A stretch of DNA of 64,000 nucleotides from Segatella oris (GCF_900637655.1 NZ_LR134384.1:496001-560000), one strand, 5' to 3'. Counted from the first letter of the stretch, positions 1 to 9,320 are shown. Notes: a model not told the origin generated them from the letters alone. Program-made: numbers and translations.

Positions 1-404
1 TAACATTAACGCCGTTAGCAGATTTTCTTGCGCATAACACGATGCAGGATGAGCACTATCCGTCGGTGGTTCGCGGGCGATTAAGAGTTAAATTCAATGA
101 AACGGTGTTGCGAAAACGCCTGAACCATTATCTCGGATTGCCCTATGACTCTCTTTATATGCCTGATGACAGTGCGATGTATTGCAGTGAACTCGTGCAG
201 AAATGCTTTGTTTTGACCGATGGAAAGACTGTATTTCCAACTATTCCCATGTCGTTTCATGATGCCGATGGGCACATTACGCCTTATTGGAAAGCCTTTT
301 ATGCACGCCATGGACAGTCGGTTCCCGAAGGAATGCCAGGCACTAACCCTGGTCAACTGTCAAGAGAAAAGGTGGTACACATAAGACTTTCTCGGGTATT
401 CTGA
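1..404 (+). CDS. YiiX-like permuted papain hydrolase, 5'-truncated
   Basis: The reading frame is open to the left edge (first complete codon at base 3), so the gene begins outside the window; the ATG at 42 is internal. The visible part carries MYCSELVQK, the Cys-containing motif typical of the YiiX/YebB (DUF830) permuted NlpC/P60-papain family. In that family this Cys is the nucleophile, and the catalytic His lies near the N-terminus, here missing. Members are thought to be amidases or lipid/peptidoglycan hydrolases; the substrate cannot be told from this fragment. Family assignment is from the motif and its surroundings (LNHYLGLPYDSLY before, a proline-rich segment after). Confidence 0.6.
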   Translation, partial: TLTPLADFLAHNTMQDEHYPSVVRGRLRVKFNETVLRKRLNHYLGLPYDSLYMPDDSAMYCSELVQKCFVLTDGKTVFPTIPMSFHDADGHITPYWKAFYARHGQSVPEGMPGTNPGQLSREKVVHIRLSRVF

Positions 405-468
405 AAAAAGTCGGCGAATGGCATGGGTTGAAATCCCCACCATAATGAATGAAACTCTTGGATAGTCT

Positions 469-1404
469 TTAGGAATTTGCTTTTAATTTTGCACCGAAAT
501 CCTTGCTCACATAGTTATAGATGTCCTTGCAACATTCTGCAGAAAACGCCTTGCCACAGGCTGTCAAAGCATCCCACTGCGCTTCAGAAAGGCCGTGTTC
601 GATGTCATTTCGTGTGATGTTCTGGCGCATCAGCCCATATATAAAGCCGGCATTGAAGTTGTCACCTGCCCCGATGGTGCTCACTGCTTTCATGCTTTCA
701 ATGGCGTATTCTTTCTTGAAACCGCCCTCGGCATACACAGATATAGGCTCTTTGCCACGTGTGCAGATGAAGTTTTTACAATAGAAACTGATCTCCGAAC
801 GATATACCTTGTCGGCATCACTCTGCTTATAAAGTATCTCAAAGTCTTCGTTACTGCCCCGCACAATGTCTGAAAACTCAAGGTTTTCAATGAGGTTTGG
901 CGTGATTTTCATCACTTCATCACGGTGTGCCGCGCGATAGTTCACATCGTAATACAGTATTGCACCCTGCTTATGAGCATACTCCAAGAAAGCTGACATC
1001 TGTGGGCGTACGACAGGATTGAGGGCAAAAAACGAGCTGAAAAGCACGATATCATCGCGGTTTATCTCCGGGTAGGCAAAGTCGAACCGGTCGTGTGGTT
1101 GGCTCTTGTAGAAGATGTAGTCGGCATTGTTGTTGTCATCGAGGAAGGCAAGCGACAGTGATGACTTGCTGTCGGAGTACATATTGACGTTCTCTGCATT
1201 GACTCCATTGTCACGAAGAAAGTCAACAACGTAGCTGCCTATGCGGTCGTTGCCGGCTTCACTGATGAAAGTGGTGTTCACACCTGACCGCCCCAACGAG
1301 ATGATGGCATTGAAAGCCGAACCTCCAGGCACTGCACTGACGGGTTTGTTGTCCTTGAAAATGATGTCGAGTGTGGTTTCTCCAATTCCTATTACCTTAC
1401 GCAT
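469..1404 (-). CDS. PfkB-family carbohydrate kinase (fructokinase-like)
   Basis: 311 aa, full length for a ribokinase/PfkB sugar kinase. The N-terminal GIGETTLDIIF and PGGSAFNAIISLGRSG form the sugar-binding signature, and STIGAGDNFNAGF near residue 245 is the ATP-binding/catalytic motif with the conserved Asp. It would phosphorylate a sugar (fructose or a similar ketose) in the cytoplasm. It is transcribed divergently from the M16 peptidase, and a TATATTTG -7 box sits about 30 nt upstream of its ATG. Substrate identity is inferred from overall similarity only; adenosine or ketogluconate kinases share the same motifs. Confidence 0.85.
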   Translation of the reverse strand: MRKVIGIGETTLDIIFKDNKPVSAVPGGSAFNAIISLGRSGVNTTFISEAGNDRIGSYVVDFLRDNGVNAENVNMYSDSKSSLSLAFLDDNNNADYIFYKSQPHDRFDFAYPEINRDDIVLFSSFFALNPVVRPQMSAFLEYAHKQGAILYYDVNYRAAHRDEVMKITPNLIENLEFSDIVRGSNEDFEILYKQSDADKVYRSEISFYCKNFICTRGKEPISVYAEGGFKKEYAIESMKAVSTIGAGDNFNAGFIYGLMRQNITRNDIEHGLSEAQWDALTACGKAFSAECCKDIYNYVSKDFGAKLKANS

Positions 1405-1432
1405 GCTGATTTCTGAATTTTGATTTTAGCTG

Positions 1433-1440
1433 CAAATATA
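1433..1440 (-). promoter_or_regulatory. -7 box of the PfkB kinase promoter
   Basis: The minus strand reads TATATTTG, a perfect match to the Bacteroidetes -7 consensus TAnnTTTG, 29 nt before the kinase ATG. Confidence 0.6.
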
Positions 1441-1472
1441 CGCGAAATCACTGGCAAATGCAAATTTTTAAG

Positions 1473-1480
1473 TAACTTTG
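1473..1480 (+). promoter_or_regulatory. -7 box of the M16 peptidase promoter
   Basis: TAACTTTG matches TAnnTTTG. It ends only 5 nt before the ATG at 1486, so transcription would start at or next to the start codon, giving a leaderless or nearly leaderless mRNA. It excludes the longer upstream reading frame as the real start. Confidence 0.6.
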
Positions 1481-1485
1481 CATGC

Positions 1486-2718
1486 ATGAAAATCTATAAC
1501 ACAGCAACGCTTTCCAATGGGCTTCGCATCATTCATCAATCGTCTGATTCGAACGTGGTTTATTGCGGATATGAACTGAATGTGGGCACACGCAACGAGG
1601 AACCAGGGCAGGAAGGCATGGCGCATTTCTGCGAACATGTGACGTTCAAGGGCACGAAACGGCGTAGGTCGTGGCATGTCAGCAATGCTCTTGAGAGCGT
1701 AGGTGGCGATCTTAATGCCTTCACCAACAAGGAAGACACCGTCTATTATGCGGCTATTTTGAAAGAACATACGGCTCGGGCAATCGACCTGTTGACAGAC
1801 ATTGTGTTTCATAGCGTCTATCCACAGCATGAAATTGACAAGGAAGTGGAAGTAATTTGCGATGAAATCGAGAGTTATAACGACTCGCCTGCCGAACTCA
1901 TTTATGACGAATTTGAGAATATTCTCTTTGCCGGTCATCCCTTAGGACATAATATTTTGGGTACAACAGAACGTGTGCGCAGCTTCCGGACTGCCGATGC
2001 ACAGCGTTTCACACAGCAGTTCTATCGTCCCGAAAACAGTGTTTTCTTCATTTATGGAGATGTAGATTTCAAACGGATTGTGCGGCTTTTAGAACGTGCC
2101 ATGAGCGATTTCATGCCGTCAAAGCCTATCATTGAACCTGCACTAAATCAGCCCTTACCTCCGAATATCCCCGATTTCATCGAGAAAAATCACGGCACAC
2201 ATCAGGCTCATGTCATGATAGGGAACCGTGGATATGACATTCATGACGAACGAAGAGTAAGCCTTTATCTGCTTAACAACATTCTTGGTGGGCCTGGAAT
2301 GAATGCCCGTCTTAACCTCTCTCTGCGTGAGCGGCATGGCTTAGTCTATGTGGTTGAGAGTTCAATGGTAAGCTATGGCGACACAGGAGTATGGGCAACT
2401 TACTTCGGTTGCGACCCGAAAGATGTCAGGAAATGCCTGCGCTTAGTGCGTAAAGAGCTTGACCGCGTCATCCAACACCCCCTCTCTGAAGCGCAACTTC
2501 GTGCTGCCAAGAAGCAGATTAAGGGACAGATTGGCGTGGCATGTGACAATCGGGAGAACTTCGCTCTCGATTTCGGTAAGAGCTTTCTGCATTATGGTTG
2601 GGAGCGCGATATTACTTCCTTGTTCCGTCATATCGATGAAATCACAGCTGAAAGCCTGCAGCAAGTGGCCGTAGAAATCATGAGTGAAGACCGTTTGACC
2701 ACTTTAGTGATTGACTGA
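1486..2718 (+). CDS. M16 (insulinase/processing-peptidase family) zinc peptidase
   Basis: 410 aa from the ATG at 1486. The inverted zinc motif HFCEH (HxxEH, residues 47-51) is intact, and the downstream EVEVICDEIESYND holds the third zinc ligand Glu and the DEI motif of family M16B. A second M16 half follows, with the R/Y-type motif GLVYVVESS in the C-terminal domain. These enzymes cleave peptides inside a clamshell chamber, usually as homodimers. The frame is open back to 1420, but a -7 box at 1473 lies inside that extension. No signal peptide is visible from the chosen start, so a cytoplasmic location is likely. Confidence 0.9.
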   Translation: MKIYNTATLSNGLRIIHQSSDSNVVYCGYELNVGTRNEEPGQEGMAHFCEHVTFKGTKRRRSWHVSNALESVGGDLNAFTNKEDTVYYAAILKEHTARAIDLLTDIVFHSVYPQHEIDKEVEVICDEIESYNDSPAELIYDEFENILFAGHPLGHNILGTTERVRSFRTADAQRFTQQFYRPENSVFFIYGDVDFKRIVRLLERAMSDFMPSKPIIEPALNQPLPPNIPDFIEKNHGTHQAHVMIGNRGYDIHDERRVSLYLLNNILGGPGMNARLNLSLRERHGLVYVVESSMVSYGDTGVWATYFGCDPKDVRKCLRLVRKELDRVIQHPLSEAQLRAAKKQIKGQIGVACDNRENFALDFGKSFLHYGWERDITSLFRHIDEITAESLQQVAVEIMSEDRLTTLVID

Positions 2719-2781
2719 TTTGAGCGGTGTAGTTCTGCATTTCCCTTGTTTTGAATATATTTTACAAATGCTTTCGCACAG

Positions 2782-2826
2782 CTTGCGTATTCAAAAATAA
2801 CTTTCCTTCGGGTGGAAATACGCGAG
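2782..2826. repeat. Inverted repeat of the CGCGTATT element (copy 1)
   Basis: CTTGCGTATTC (2782-2792) and GAAATACGCGAG (2815-2826) are near-perfect inverted arms. The segment 2765-2792, read on the minus strand, matches 16469-16500 in another spacer (AATACGC, TGCGAA and TTTGT blocks in the same order). Confidence 0.6.
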
Positions 2827-2909
2827 TTTTGAGAATGTTTTGTAATGTTATGAGCATCAAGATGTTACCTCTCTTGATTGAAATTCATGTGCTTTTTGAC
2901 GTCAATGTA

Positions 2910-3019
2910 TGTCGTCATTTGCATCAAATGGCTGTGTAATCCGCGTCAAGAGGCGTGGTAACTCCATTCACTTTACACGATAAAATGATGCAGATTGTGG
3001 CGTAAAGTGGCTGAAATGG
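2910..3019. repeat. 22-bp phased repeat array A (5 units)
   Basis: Five contiguous 22-nt units begin at 2910, 2932, 2954, 2976 and 2998. At unit positions 11-17 they read TGCATCA, CGCGTCA, CCATTCA, TGATGCA and TGGCTGA, so the TGnnnCA core fades at the edges. A sixth, shifted copy containing TGACGTCA lies just upstream. The array sits in the 700-bp spacer between the convergent M16 peptidase and anti-sigma genes. The rest of that spacer holds an inverted repeat, a 17-bp palindrome and a hairpin (listed separately); I see no gene in it. Confidence 0.75.
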
Positions 3020-3049
3020 CAAACTAAAGGGATAGAAATGGGGGCATCG

Positions 3050-3066
3050 AAGCCATAAAATGGCTT
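3050..3066. repeat. 17-bp palindrome AAGCCAT-AAA-ATGGCTT (copy 1)
   Basis: Perfect 7-bp arms around AAA, 30 nt past array A. The identical 17-mer occurs at 57124-57140 beside array H. Both are followed by a GCATGGAAA block and then TTTCT(A/G)TTTGGTC. Confidence 0.75.
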
Positions 3067-3283
3067 TGCACAAGCATGGAAATGGACTTTTCATTTCTAT
3101 TTGGTCAACTTTTGAAGTGTGGATTTTTAGGATATAAAATTTACAATATTGGGAATAAAGAGCGGTATGATTTCGGCATTTCCTGTGGTTTCTGATGAGG
3201 TTACTCCTATTCCTGTGGAGTTTTGTTCCTTAAGATATAAAGCATAACTTACAACGTATGAAATGGGTTGAAGTCCAAAATCG

Positions 3284-3320
3284 AGAGGGCCTGCGACTCA
3301 TCTTTGAGTCCAGGCCCTCT
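3284..3320 (-). terminator. Strong hairpin, probable terminator of the sigma/anti-sigma operon
   Basis: AGAGGGCCTG (3284-3293) pairs with CAGGCCCTCT (3311-3320), and GACTCA with TGAGTC inside it, leaving a 4-nt loop and one bulge. Read on the minus strand it is followed by a short ATTTT run, 100 nt after the anti-sigma stop codon. It could also act on plus-strand transcripts. Confidence 0.55.
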
Positions 3321-3419
3321 GTCGTTAGTATGTTATGAAAAATTTGAGAGAAATGAAACTTCACAGTTTCGTTTGTTGTTTTAATTAAACATGATTTATA
3401 GAGAAAGCATAGAAATGTT

Positions 3420-3908
3420 CTATTTTAATATGGACTGAGTCGGCGTCTCGACAGCTTCGATACTGCTATGTTGAATGGTATCGATAACGGCGGAGTCGCC
3501 TAAGGCTACCGACTTGCCCTTATGTGTGACGGCATTCATATTACTGCTCGGCACCGTTGAGGCCGAATTGTCTGTCATGGAAACCTGCGCCGCATTGCCC
3601 AATGTGAGCATAATGGCCACGATAGCAGCTGCCTTGAACAGCGGTTTGAGCTTTTGTTGCAGCGTGATGATATGGGCTTTGACCGGCGTAGGTTCATTGA
3701 TGAGAGACAAAATGCGCTCGTCGAAGTCATCACCCAGCACGTCTTTCCTTAGCTCGGCTGTCTGATAGTCGAACAGAGGCTTGTATCTGAGCAGTTCAGC
3801 CGGTATGTCCTTTTGGCTGAAAAAGGCTTTGAGAATTTGTTCTTCTTCAAGAGAAGTCGTGCCTTCCCAATAGCGCTCAAGTAGCTGTGTGATGTATTTA
3901 TAATCCAT
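3420..3908 (-). CDS. Putative anti-sigma factor, single-pass membrane protein
   Basis: 162 aa. The N-terminal soluble part (about residues 1-85, starting MDYKYITQLLERYWEGTTSLEEEQ) resembles the short anti-sigma-like proteins that follow ECF sigma genes in Bacteroidetes. A single hydrophobic segment near residues 90-105 (FKAAAIVAIMLTLG) would anchor it, with a Ser/Thr-rich tail on the far side. Its start codon overlaps the end of the sigma gene by 11 nt, implying translational coupling. No FecR domain is recognisable, so the signal is unknown. The role is inferred mainly from context. Confidence 0.6.
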   Translation of the reverse strand: MDYKYITQLLERYWEGTTSLEEEQILKAFFSQKDIPAELLRYKPLFDYQTAELRKDVLGDDFDERILSLINEPTPVKAHIITLQQKLKPLFKAAAIVAIMLTLGNAAQVSMTDNSASTVPSSNMNAVTHKGKSVALGDSAVIDTIQHSSIEAVETPTQSILK

Positions 3909-4404
3909 AATCTTCTATTTCTTGGAACCTTTGTTTGACGGTCTGACGTGCTCTGTAGATATTGATTTTCACCTGTTCTTCGGTTATCCCGAGCACGTCA
4001 GCGATGTCTTTGTAGCTCTTTCCTTCGAAATCTCTGAGCTGCATGCAGCTTCGTTGTTTCTCCGGAAGACTGTCTACGATTTGCTTTACCACCTTGATAC
4101 GGTCGCGATGGATAATCTCCTCGTAGGGATTATAGGCGCAGTCTGGTGCTGTTTTGTTGTCGAGAGAGTCGTTGTTGTTGCTGAGTTTCTTGACAGCATC
4201 AAGTGCTAAATTGCGGCAAATGGTGAGACTGAAAGCCTCGATGGACTCTATTTCGTTCCAAACTTCGCGTTTATTCCAGACTTTTATCAGTGTTTCCTGC
4301 ACGATGTCTTCGGCTTCTGCGCTGTCAATTGTAATGCGTAGCGCAAGCCGGTAGAGTTTATTCTTCAGCGGCAATACATCGTTTCGAAAGCTGATATTCT
4401 TCAT
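3898..4404 (-). CDS. ECF-type RNA polymerase sigma factor
   Basis: 168 aa, usual length for an ECF sigma. Region 2 is visible as YRLALRITIDSAEAEDIVQE followed by TLIKVWNKR (promoter -10 melting). Region 4 is LPEKQRSCMQLRDFEGKSY with the helix-turn-helix IADVLGITEEQVKINIYRAR. It directs RNA polymerase to a specific regulon and is presumably held by the overlapping downstream membrane protein. No TonB transducer pair lies beside it, so it need not be a PUL sigma. I could not find a TAnnTTTG box immediately upstream, which would fit autoregulation by its own promoter type. Confidence 0.88.
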   Translation of the reverse strand: MKNISFRNDVLPLKNKLYRLALRITIDSAEAEDIVQETLIKVWNKREVWNEIESIEAFSLTICRNLALDAVKKLSNNNDSLDNKTAPDCAYNPYEEIIHRDRIKVVKQIVDSLPEKQRSCMQLRDFEGKSYKDIADVLGITEEQVKINIYRARQTVKQRFQEIEDYGL

Positions 4405-4517
4405 CTGCGCTCTATATTGTTGACGAATTGGAAGTTGATTTGTTACAGAACACTGTTAGTTTTAACCTTCATTAAGAAATATGTATGGGGACTATTCGGT
4501 GTAACTGGGCTTATAAA

Positions 4518-6410
4518 CTATTCAAGATAGGTATATCCATAGAGTCCGGAACGGTAGTTGTTGAGGAATTCCTTGCCTTCTTCAAGCGATATTTTACCGA
4601 GTTTTACGCTCTTGGTAACCCATTGTTCGAGCTGACGTACAAGCTTTTTAGGGTTGTATTGCACGTAGTCGAGCACCTCTTCTACGGTTTCTCCGTCAAA
4701 GATTTGGTCGATATGATACTTCCCATCCCTGACAGATACGTGGGCAGCATTGGTATCTCCGAAAAGATTATGCATGTCGCCGAGAATCTCCTGATAGGCT
4801 CCTATGAGGAAAACACCAAGATAATAGGGTTCATTCTTCTTCAAGGGGTGGAGTGGGAGCACATGCCCCACGTGGCCATCTGTAACGAAATTGGCGATTT
4901 TCCCGTCGCTGTCGCAGGTGATGTCCTGTAGAGTAGCATTGCGTGTTGGTCGTTCTGTGAGTCGCTGTATAGGCATAATCGGGAACAACTGATCGATAGC
5001 CCAGCTGTCAGGAAGACTTTGGAAGAGAGAGAAGTTGCAGAAATATTTGTCGGCAAGTAGCTTATCTAAGCTTCTGAGTTCCTCCGGAATGTGTTTCATT
5101 GTCTTTACCAACGTGTTGATTTCATGGCATACACTCCAGTACATTGCCTCGATTTCAGCCCGCGTCTTCAAGTCAACGATGCCGTGAGAGAATAGCTCAA
5201 GTGCCTCTTCGCGTATCTGTTCGGCATCGTGCCAGTCCTCTAACATCGAACGAGAGTCAAGGTTATCCCAAATCTCGTAAAGGTCTTTGACGAGCTGGTG
5301 ATCGCTTTCTTTGGGCTCAAATGCTTCATTCATTTCTGGAAGACTGGCTGCTTCGAGCACATCAATGACCAAAACGGAGTGGTGAGCTGCCAGACTTCGC
5401 CCACTTTCGGTAATGATATTCGGATGCTGGATATCGTTCTTATCAGCTGCATCTACAAACGTATAAACGCAGTCATTGACGTATTCCTGGATGGAATAGT
5501 TGACAGAACTCTCGCTGCTTGATGAGCGTGTGCCGTCGTAGTCGACGCCAAGTCCACCGCCACAATCAACAAAATCAATGTTATATCCCATTTTGTGGAG
5601 GTTCACATAGAACTGTGCGGCCTCGCGGAGTGCGGTCTGAATGCGGCGGATTTTCGTGATTTGGCTGCCGATATGGAAGTGGATGAGCCGCAGACAATCG
5701 TGCATTCCCATGGCATCGAGTTTCTCTAAAGCCTGCAACAACTCTGCACTGGTGAGGCCAAACTTAGAGGCATCACCCCCACTTTCAGCCCACTTGCCTG
5801 ATCCCGAAGATGCCAATTTGATGCGAATGCCAAGGTTAGGCTTCACATTCAGCTTCTTGGCAGCGCGTGCAATGATGTCTAATTCATTGAGTTTCTCAAC
5901 AACAATGAAGATGCGTTTACCCATTTTCTGGGCCAACAACGCCAGTTCAATGTAGCTTTCGTCCTTATATCCGTTGCAGATAATGAGCGAATCGCTTTTG
6001 CACTGCACGGCAATGACAGCGTGAAGCTCGGGCTTTGAACCGGCTTCAAGACCAAGATTGAATTTCTGTCCGTGGGAGATAATCTCCTCAACCACGGGTT
6101 GCATCTGGTTCACCTTAATGGGATAGATGATAAAGTTCTCGGCTTTGAAGTTGTATTCTGCCTTTGCTTTCTGGAAACAACTAAACGTTTTCTCTATCCG
6201 GTTGTCGAGAATATCAGGGAAACGGAGCAGTACCGGTGCCGTAACATCACGCAAGGCAAGCTCGTCCATGACGTCGCGCAGGTCGATTTGAGTGTTGTCT
6301 TTACAAGGCGTTACATAGACATCCCCATTCTCATTGATGCCAAAATAAGAGGTTCCCCAACCATTAATGTTATAGAGTTCCTTTGAATCGTCAATCGTCC
6401 ACTTTTTCAT
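4518..6410 (-). CDS. speA: Biosynthetic arginine decarboxylase
   Basis: 630 aa, the length of the SpeA family (PLP fold III). The N-terminal INGWGTSYFGINENGDVYV and the PLP-lysine region IIYPIKVNQMQPVVEE are diagnostic. DCGGGLGVDYDGTRSS is the glycine-rich phosphate-binding stretch. It converts arginine to agmatine for polyamine synthesis. It is the last gene of a minus-strand group, 54 nt after aroK. Its C-terminus (residues 400-630) keeps the family's long extension, so it looks intact. Confidence 0.95.
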   Translation of the reverse strand: MKKWTIDDSKELYNINGWGTSYFGINENGDVYVTPCKDNTQIDLRDVMDELALRDVTAPVLLRFPDILDNRIEKTFSCFQKAKAEYNFKAENFIIYPIKVNQMQPVVEEIISHGQKFNLGLEAGSKPELHAVIAVQCKSDSLIICNGYKDESYIELALLAQKMGKRIFIVVEKLNELDIIARAAKKLNVKPNLGIRIKLASSGSGKWAESGGDASKFGLTSAELLQALEKLDAMGMHDCLRLIHFHIGSQITKIRRIQTALREAAQFYVNLHKMGYNIDFVDCGGGLGVDYDGTRSSSSESSVNYSIQEYVNDCVYTFVDAADKNDIQHPNIITESGRSLAAHHSVLVIDVLEAASLPEMNEAFEPKESDHQLVKDLYEIWDNLDSRSMLEDWHDAEQIREEALELFSHGIVDLKTRAEIEAMYWSVCHEINTLVKTMKHIPEELRSLDKLLADKYFCNFSLFQSLPDSWAIDQLFPIMPIQRLTERPTRNATLQDITCDSDGKIANFVTDGHVGHVLPLHPLKKNEPYYLGVFLIGAYQEILGDMHNLFGDTNAAHVSVRDGKYHIDQIFDGETVEEVLDYVQYNPKKLVRQLEQWVTKSVKLGKISLEEGKEFLNNYRSGLYGYTYLE

Positions 6411-6464
6411 TCTCTGTCAAAAAAACGTAATTTTAAGAGTCGTCTGTATCTTTTTGCTGTACTG

Positions 6465-6992
6465 TTAAAGGCACAGCATGTTTCTTAATTGTTCAACTGA
6501 TATTTTAATCTTCTCGTAATCATCCAGCAGGTTGACGTCGAGCACGTGCTTTGCCTTGCTGTAATAAGGCTCACGTTGTGCTAATTGTTCACGTATAAAG
6601 ACCTGCACTTCATCGGCTGTTTTATTCAAGAGGAGAGGTCTTATGGTTTTTCCCATCTTCAAATGTCCGTAGAGAACCTCGGGCGTTGCTTTCAGATAGA
6701 CCGTCTCTCCCTGCCTGTTCATGTAGTCGATATTGTCGAAAAAGCACGGCGTTCCACCGCCACAGCTGATGATAATGTCTTCAAATTCGGCCACCTCATG
6801 CAGCATGTTATGCTCTATTTTGCGAAAACCTGCTTCACCACGTTCATCGAAAATCGCCTTCACAGTCTTGTGCATGCGGCTTTCTATGTACCAATCGAGG
6901 TCATAGAAAGGCATGCGCAGTTCTTTGGCGAGGGCTTTCCCGACAGTTGTTTTGCCGGCACCCATGTATCCGATGAGTATGATTCGCCTCAT
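6465..6992 (-). CDS. aroK: Shikimate kinase
   Basis: 175 aa. The Walker A loop GYMGAGKTTVG is at residues 8-18, DLDWYIE is the Asp/Walker-B shikimate-binding motif, and SCGGGTPCF is the conserved GGG shikimate site. It phosphorylates shikimate in aromatic amino acid synthesis. The ATG directly abuts the stop codon of topA (no intergenic base), so translation is probably coupled. Confidence 0.95.
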   Translation of the reverse strand: MRRIILIGYMGAGKTTVGKALAKELRMPFYDLDWYIESRMHKTVKAIFDERGEAGFRKIEHNMLHEVAEFEDIIISCGGGTPCFFDNIDYMNRQGETVYLKATPEVLYGHLKMGKTIRPLLLNKTADEVQVFIREQLAQREPYYSKAKHVLDVNLLDDYEKIKISVEQLRNMLCL

Positions 6993-9320
6993 TTACTTCC
7001 TTTTCCTACCTTTCGGTTCGGGTGCATTGTTCACGATTTCCATACATTCTGCGTAGCTCAGTTCGGCTGCTTTCTCGTGTAAAGCCTTTGGCATGCGGTA
7101 GTTCTTACCGTCATATGCGATGTAAGGGCCATAGCGACCGTTGAGCACTTCGAGTTTAGCGTCCTCGTCGAAAGCCTTGATATGTCGCTTCTGTTCCTGT
7201 TCGCGCTTTTCTCCAATGAGTTGAATGGCCTCTTCAAGTGTTACTTTCATGGGGTCAGTTCCCTTGGGGAGAGACACATATTTCTTGTTATGCATCACGT
7301 AAGGACCAAAGCGTCCGGCACCGATTACTACGTCGCTGCCTTCAAATTCGCCGATAGTGCGCGGCAGTTTGAATAGTTCCAAGGCCTCTTCGAGCGTTAT
7401 TGTCTCAATGCTTTTGTCGCTCGGGAGCTGTGAAAAGCGCGGTTTTTCCGTGTCATCTGCAGACCCAATCTGAACTACCGGGCCAAATCTTCCGATCTTA
7501 ACAAACACAGGTTTGCCTGTCTCGGGCTCTTTTCCGAGTTGTCGTTCGCCTGCTTTGTGCTCCGAACGGGCGTTCATCACCTTGTCAACCGTAGGCTCAA
7601 AGCTCTTGTCGAAGACTTTCATCATCGTGTTCCACTCCTCTTTTCCTTCGGCAATCCGGTCGAACTGCTGCTCTACTTTGGCTGTAAAGTTGTAGTCCAT
7701 GATATCAGGGAAGTTGGCCATCAGAAAGTCATTGACGACTATTCCGATATCCGTTGGCAGCAGTTTTCCCTTTTCACTGCCCACCATCTCCTTGCGTTCG
7801 CGGCTCGTTACTTTCGTTCCTTTCAGCGTATCGACAGTATATGTGCGCTCTTCTCCCTTTTTATCGCCCTTCTGAACATACTCACGTTGCTGTATCGTCG
7901 ATATAGTTGGAGCATAGGTTGACGGACGTCCGATGCCCAATTCTTCGAGTTTATGTACCAAACTGGCTTCCGTGTAGCGGATTGGACCCATGCTGAAGCG
8001 TTCTGTGGAAGTGATTTCGCGGCGTTCAAGCACATTACCCACCTGCATTACCGGCAGCATGTGCGTAGCTTCTTCCTGGTTGTTGTCGTCTTCATCGGTT
8101 GATTCGCGGTACACTTTCAGGAAGCCATCGAAGGTAACTACCTCACCGTTGGCAATGAACTTGGCCTGACTGCCGGCGATATCTATGGTTACCGTGGTCT
8201 TGTCAATCAGCGCATCAGCCATCTGACTGGCTGCTGTTCGCTTCCATATCAGTTCATAAAGCCGCTTCTCCTGTGCTGTTCCGTCAATCTCTGTTTGGCT
8301 CATAAAGGTCGGACGGATAGCTTCATGCGCTTCCTGTGCACCCTTTGCATGCGTGTGATAGTTGCGGGTTTTGCTGTATTCCTTGCCCCAAAGCTTGATA
8401 ATCTCATCCTTGCTGGTGTTGATTGCCAATGAAGAAAGGTTCACAGAGTCGGTTCGCATGTAGGTGATACGGCCGCTTTCATAAAGGCGTTGCGCCACCA
8501 TCATCGTCTGGCTGACGGTGAACCCCAACTTCCTTGCAGCCTCTTGCTGCAGTGTAGAGGTGGTAAAAGGAGGCGCAGGTGTGCGGCGAAGCGGCTTCTT
8601 TGTAATGTTACTTACGGTGAATTTGGCATCCTTGCACTGCTCAAGAAAGGCAACAGCCTCTCCATGAGTCTTGAAACGAGTGTCCAATTCGGCCTTTACT
8701 TCGCTCTGACTTCCGTCAGCATTGGTGATGCCGAACAGTGCATTGACACGGTAATAAGGTTCGCTATGGAAAGCTTGTATCTCGCGTTCGCGTTCAACAA
8801 TGAGTCTGACAGCCACGCTTTGTACGCGACCTGCGCTCAACGCGGGCTTCACTTTACGCCATAAAACAGGGGAAAGTTTAAAGCCGACTAAACGGTCGAG
8901 AACGCGTCGTGCCTGCTGAGCATTCACCAAATCCATATTCAAATGACGGGGTGATTTGATAGCATCAAGAATGGCAGATTTCGTGATTTCATGGAACACA
9001 ATGCGGTTTGTCTTTGCCTCATCAAGCCCCAACACCTCGCAAAGGTGCCATGAAATAGCTTCTCCCTCGCGGTCTTCATCGGAAGCCAACCATATCTTTT
9101 TCGCTTTCTTGGCATTCGACTTGAGTTCAGAAACCAGTTTTTTCTTCTCGTCAGGAATCTCATAATCCGGTTCCAAAGTCTTTGGATCAATACTCAGTTC
9201 CTTTTTCTTCAGGTCACGAATGTGTCCGTATGATGACATCACTTTGTAGTCCTCGCCCAGAAACTTCTCAATAGTTTTGGCCTTTGCCGGGCTTTCTACG
9301 ATAACTAAATTCTCTTGCAT
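6993..9320 (-). CDS. topA: DNA topoisomerase I
   Basis: 775 aa type IA topoisomerase. The N-terminal TOPRIM domain shows LVIVESPAKAKTIEKFLG, with the DEDREGEAISWH acidic triad. The catalytic Tyr is in GRITYMRTDSVN (around residue 290). Instead of zinc fingers the C-terminus has three glycine-rich repeats of the TOPRIM_C_rpt type (GRFGPVVQIG, GRFGPYVMHNKKYVSLP, GRYGPYIAYDGKNYRMP), as usual in Bacteroidetes, ending in a basic tail. It relaxes negative supercoils. It is the first gene of the topA-aroK-speA group, with a -7 box 30 nt upstream. Confidence 0.96.
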   Translation of the reverse strand: MQENLVIVESPAKAKTIEKFLGEDYKVMSSYGHIRDLKKKELSIDPKTLEPDYEIPDEKKKLVSELKSNAKKAKKIWLASDEDREGEAISWHLCEVLGLDEAKTNRIVFHEITKSAILDAIKSPRHLNMDLVNAQQARRVLDRLVGFKLSPVLWRKVKPALSAGRVQSVAVRLIVEREREIQAFHSEPYYRVNALFGITNADGSQSEVKAELDTRFKTHGEAVAFLEQCKDAKFTVSNITKKPLRRTPAPPFTTSTLQQEAARKLGFTVSQTMMVAQRLYESGRITYMRTDSVNLSSLAINTSKDEIIKLWGKEYSKTRNYHTHAKGAQEAHEAIRPTFMSQTEIDGTAQEKRLYELIWKRTAASQMADALIDKTTVTIDIAGSQAKFIANGEVVTFDGFLKVYRESTDEDDNNQEEATHMLPVMQVGNVLERREITSTERFSMGPIRYTEASLVHKLEELGIGRPSTYAPTISTIQQREYVQKGDKKGEERTYTVDTLKGTKVTSRERKEMVGSEKGKLLPTDIGIVVNDFLMANFPDIMDYNFTAKVEQQFDRIAEGKEEWNTMMKVFDKSFEPTVDKVMNARSEHKAGERQLGKEPETGKPVFVKIGRFGPVVQIGSADDTEKPRFSQLPSDKSIETITLEEALELFKLPRTIGEFEGSDVVIGAGRFGPYVMHNKKYVSLPKGTDPMKVTLEEAIQLIGEKREQEQKRHIKAFDEDAKLEVLNGRYGPYIAYDGKNYRMPKALHEKAAELSYAECMEIVNNAPEPKGRKRK

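Noticed and set aside
1420..1485. Upstream start for the M16 peptidase
   Set aside because: A -7 box lies between this start and the ATG at 1486, and the extension has no family similarity.
2751..2939. 62-aa plus-strand frame
   Set aside because: Lies across the CGCGTATT inverted repeat and array A, with no coding signal.
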